DNA of 34,543 nt from an uncultured Pseudogracilibacillus sp. (GTDB lineage Bacteria; Bacillota; Bacilli; Bacillales; Amphibacillaceae). Within the stretch, counting starts at the first letter, position 1, and each line of letters opens with the position of its first letter. Shown in pieces: positions 31,901-34,543 of the stretch. Position numbers and translations under genes: made by a program. The notes under the pieces are model-generated. The model saw only the letters and a list, made by a program, of their open reading frames with translations, was not told where the DNA came from and did not search any database. The stretch is taken from assembly GCA_937960785.1 (NCBI GenBank), contig CALGOZ010000095.1, positions 1-34,543 of the forward strand, in the 5' to 3' direction.

Positions 31901-32524
31901 ATGACTCATTTAAGTGAACATCAGTTAGAAGCTTGCAAACGCTATTTAACAAAACGGCAAAGTCGGCTTATTAAACAATTAAAAAACCGCTTCGATTTAG
32001 AAATAGCCCAAACCGATTCCGTTGGAGAACTTTCAAGTTACGATAATCATCCGGGAGATTTAGGAACTGAGTTGTTTGAACGAGGAAAAGACTTAGCTTT
32101 AGTCGACCATGCAGAACGTGAATTAGAAGAAATTAATGAAGCCTTACATGCGATTCATGAAGGAACGTATGGTATTTGTCGAATTTGTAGTATTCCAATT
32201 CCGTATGAACGTCTCAAATCAAATCCGACTGCTGACACGTGTATCGAACATGCCGAGGAGACAGGACAATCTTCGATGACTCGACCGATTGAAGAGGAAA
32301 TTATTGATCCCCAATTAAATCCAGAAAGAGAAATGGATGAGGAGACAAACTTTTATGATCGAGAAGATGCTTGGCAAGATGTAGCAAAGTACGGTTCTTC
32401 CGATACGCCGTCAGATCTTTATAGTGAAACGGAAAGTCCTGAAGAAGCCTTTGCCAATAGTGATGAACAAATTGGAACGGTAGAAAACGTTGAGCAATTT
32501 TCCACTGAAGAAGGGAAAGGATAA
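31901..32524 (+). CDS. yteA: TraR/DksA-type zinc-finger protein (YteA-like)
   Basis: This 207-residue cytoplasmic protein has an N-terminal coiled-coil hairpin (about residues 5-85, with the conserved ELSSYDNHPGDLGTELFERGKDLAL), then a DksA-like zinc finger GTYGICRICSIPIPYERLKS with ligands C92 and C95 and a second pair at TCIEH (Cys plus probably His). An acidic C-terminal tail follows. This is the Bacillus YteA/YocK arrangement; such proteins are expected to act on RNA polymerase through the secondary channel, but their role in Firmicutes is poorly known. GGAGG lies about 11 bases before the ATG. Confidence 0.9.
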   Translation: MTHLSEHQLEACKRYLTKRQSRLIKQLKNRFDLEIAQTDSVGELSSYDNHPGDLGTELFERGKDLALVDHAERELEEINEALHAIHEGTYGICRICSIPIPYERLKSNPTADTCIEHAEETGQSSMTRPIEEEIIDPQLNPEREMDEETNFYDREDAWQDVAKYGSSDTPSDLYSETESPEEAFANSDEQIGTVENVEQFSTEEGKG

Positions 32525-32618
32525 ACTTTTTTAATCTCACCTCGATTTGCTAAGATTAACAATTCATATGCTATACTAAAATAAGGAAAGTAATTAAATT
32601 GAGGTGAACGTATTACTT

Positions 32619-34445
32619 ATGACAAGAAGAGAAGATGTACGTAATATTGCGATTATTGCTCATGTTGATCACGGGAAAACAACCCTTGTCGATCAACTGT
32701 TAAAATATTCGGGAACTTTTGAAGCCCATGAACAAATTGAAGCTCGTGCGCTAGACTCCGATGAGTTAGAGCGTGAAAGAGGAATCACAATTTTAGCCAA
32801 AAATACTGCAGTCCGTTTTAAGGATACGACAATTAATATTCTTGATACGCCTGGACATGCCGATTTTGGAGGCGAAGTCGAACGTATTATGAAGATGGTT
32901 GACGGAGTTATTTTAGTCGTCGATGCTTATGAAGGTACGATGCCTCAAACACGCTTCGTGCTTCAAAAAGCTTTAGAAGCAAAGCTACAACCTCTCGTCG
33001 TCGTAAATAAAATCGATCGGCCGAATGCTCGTCCGGAAGAGGTAATCGACCAAGTATTAGAGTTATTTATCGACTTAGATGCTGACGATGACCAGCTTGA
33101 TTTTCCAGTCCTTTATACTTCGGCTTTACAAGGAACTTCCGGCGAGACAGCTGAGGATCAAAGAGAAACGATGGATCCTATCTTTAATGCAATTATCGAA
33201 CACGTCCCAGCACCAATGGAAAATAGTGACGAACCATTACAGTTACAAGTAACGTTACTTGATTACAACGATTATGTAGGAAGAATAGGCATCGGGCGGA
33301 TTAAACGGGGGACGATTCGAGTTGGGGATCGAGTAGTCGTGTTAAAACAAGACGGTTCTAAACAGACCTTTCGTGTTACAAAATTGTTTGGTTTTTTAGG
33401 TTTGGAACGAATCGAGATAAAAGAGGCAAAAGCAGGCGATATCGTAGCCGTTGCAGGGATGGAGAAAATTAATATCGGTGAAACAATTTGTCCAGTCGAT
33501 CATCCAGAGCCTTTACCGAGATTGCACATCGAAGAACCTACCTTACAAATGACCTTTCTTGTGAATGATAGTCCTTTTGCTGGCAGAGAAGGTGAACATA
33601 TAACTGCTCCAAAAATCGAAGAACGTCTAATGACTCAATTAGAGACGGATGTAAGTTTACGCGTTGAAAAGACGGAAGCTCGGGATGCTTGGGTGGTCTC
33701 TGGTCGAGGAGAATTACATTTATCTATTTTAATTGAAACGATGCGTCGAGAAGGTTTTGAATTGCAAATTTCTAAGCCAGAAGTAATTTTACGAGAAATC
33801 GATGGTGTACTTTGTGAACCGGTCGAAAATGTACAAATCGATATTCCGGAAGAATATACTGGTGCGGTAATGGAATCACTCGGAGAACGAAAAGGCGAAA
33901 TGGTCGATATGATTAACGATGGTTCAGGACAAGTCCGTCTCCACTTTAAAGTGCCATCCCGGGGCTTATTCGGTTATATAACGGAATTTATGTCGCAAAC
34001 TCGTGGATATGGTATTTTAAACCGAACCTTCCGAGGTTATGAGCCTGTTACGAAAGGTTATGTCGGTGGTAGGCGTCGAGGTGTGCTTGTGAGCAACGAC
34101 CAAGGTAAAGTATCAGTTTATGGTGTACAACATTTAGAAGACCGGGGAACAATCTTTGTTGAACCAGGAACGGAAGTGTACGAAGGAATGATTGTCGGTG
34201 AGCATAATCGTGAGAACGATTTAACCGTAAATATTACCCGCGAGCGACATGTAACCAACATTCGTTCCGCCCATAAAGAACAGACGACCACCTTGCGACG
34301 AACCCGCGATATGTCTTTAGAAGAGGCCTTACAATATTTAAATGATGATGAGTATTGTGAAGTAACACCTACTTCCCTTCGTCTTCGCAAGCAAATATTA
34401 AATCAATCTGAAAGAGAAAGACAAGCCCGGAAAAAGAAAAAATAA
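32619..34445 (+). CDS. typA: Translational GTPase TypA/BipA
   Basis: This is a 608-residue ribosome-associated GTPase that aids 50S assembly and growth under stress, including cold. GTPase motifs are in order: AHVDHGKTT (14-22), ERGITI, DTPGHADF and NKID. Then come the EF-G-like beta-barrel and domains III and V, and the BipA-specific C-terminal domain (GEHNRENDLTVNITRERHVTN, DEYCEVTPTSLRLRK). It starts at ATG 32619, which matches the family N-terminus (REDVRNIAIIAHVDHGK); the GAGGTGA site lies about 11 bases upstream. A GTG five codons earlier overlaps that site. Confidence 0.97.
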   Translation: MTRREDVRNIAIIAHVDHGKTTLVDQLLKYSGTFEAHEQIEARALDSDELERERGITILAKNTAVRFKDTTINILDTPGHADFGGEVERIMKMVDGVILVVDAYEGTMPQTRFVLQKALEAKLQPLVVVNKIDRPNARPEEVIDQVLELFIDLDADDDQLDFPVLYTSALQGTSGETAEDQRETMDPIFNAIIEHVPAPMENSDEPLQLQVTLLDYNDYVGRIGIGRIKRGTIRVGDRVVVLKQDGSKQTFRVTKLFGFLGLERIEIKEAKAGDIVAVAGMEKINIGETICPVDHPEPLPRLHIEEPTLQMTFLVNDSPFAGREGEHITAPKIEERLMTQLETDVSLRVEKTEARDAWVVSGRGELHLSILIETMRREGFELQISKPEVILREIDGVLCEPVENVQIDIPEEYTGAVMESLGERKGEMVDMINDGSGQVRLHFKVPSRGLFGYITEFMSQTRGYGILNRTFRGYEPVTKGYVGGRRRGVLVSNDQGKVSVYGVQHLEDRGTIFVEPGTEVYEGMIVGEHNRENDLTVNITRERHVTNIRSAHKEQTTTLRRTRDMSLEEALQYLNDDEYCEVTPTSLRLRKQILNQSERERQARKKKK

Positions 34446-34460
34446 GAAACAAATTAGAAA

Positions 34461-34500
34461 AAAGGTGTTCAGTGTAAAAGCTGAGCACCTTTCTTTATAA
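34461..34500 (+). terminator. Terminator of typA
   Basis: AAAGGTGTTCAG (34461-34472) and CTGAGCACCTTT (34481-34492) pair with a single G-U, then a T-rich run. The last 40 bases of the window show nothing further. Confidence 0.88.
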
Positions 34501-34543
34501 ATGATTTGAAAGTTTTTAAAACACTTTGTTTTTACTGAGTTTA

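Noticed and set aside
1..34543. CRISPR arrays, prophage, transposons or tRNA/rRNA genes
   Set aside because: No regularly spaced repeats, integrase, transposase or recognisable RNA gene was seen on either strand.

Overview
This is a low-GC Firmicute chromosome segment, most likely from an alkaliphilic or salt-tolerant member of the Bacillaceae. The signs are strong AGGAGG-type ribosome binding sites, sigma-A promoters with frequent TGnTATAAT extended -10 elements, frequent TTG starts, and close resemblance of many products to Bacillus subtilis proteins (RlmN, MotA, MotB, YutJ, GltC, YkwC, YteA, TypA). A complete seven-gene Mrp Na+/H+ antiporter operon fits life at high pH or high sodium. The window looks like core chromosome: I see no rRNA, tRNA, insertion sequence, prophage or CRISPR array.

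Layout. 1-373 is non-coding apart from a possible leftward gene start at the edge. 374-1378 is a luciferase-like oxidoreductase. 1442-3047 (minus) is a three-gene operon: a DeoR-type regulator whose C-terminal half looks like the copper-binding NosL domain, a Sco-type copper chaperone lipoprotein, and a small YtkA/FixH-like lipoprotein. 3355-5241 is htpG. 5362-7047 is a translationally coupled trio: a SAM methyltransferase, then CidA/LrgA-like and CidB/LrgB-like membrane proteins. 7106-8167 (minus) is a YutJ-like NADH dehydrogenase, and 8298-9530 (minus) is an MFS transporter gene broken by an in-frame TAG. 9725-11945 holds motA, motB and cheX. 12116-13168 is rlmN. 13284-16811 is an RpiR-type regulator divergent from a GltS-type symporter and an ornithine-cyclodeaminase-family enzyme, with a large inverted repeat between them. 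17066-22805 (minus) is mrpABCDEFG, facing a divergent orphan KdpD-like universal-stress domain protein (23088-23759). 23861-25189 is a MATE exporter, and 25324-26049 (minus) is a sirtuin. 26228-28765 is gdhA (minus) divergent from a gltC-like LysR gene. 28896-29855 (minus) is trhO. 30238-30438 is a cold-shock gene, 30524-30835 a small unknown gene, 30859-31731 (minus) a YkwC-like dehydrogenase, 31901-32524 a YteA-like zinc-finger protein and 32619-34445 typA.

How the parts work together. The Mrp operon, the MotAB stator with CheX, and the Na+/solute symporter tie ion gradients to pH homeostasis, motility and uptake. The gdhA/gltC pair handles nitrogen assimilation. The Sco operon serves copper delivery to cytochrome oxidase. 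The most interesting candidates for undescribed biology are the NosL-like/DeoR fusion regulator with its copper operon, the orphan KdpD-type USP protein back to back with mrp, and the RpiR-controlled symporter/cyclodeaminase locus. All three rest on domain reading plus context, not on experiment.
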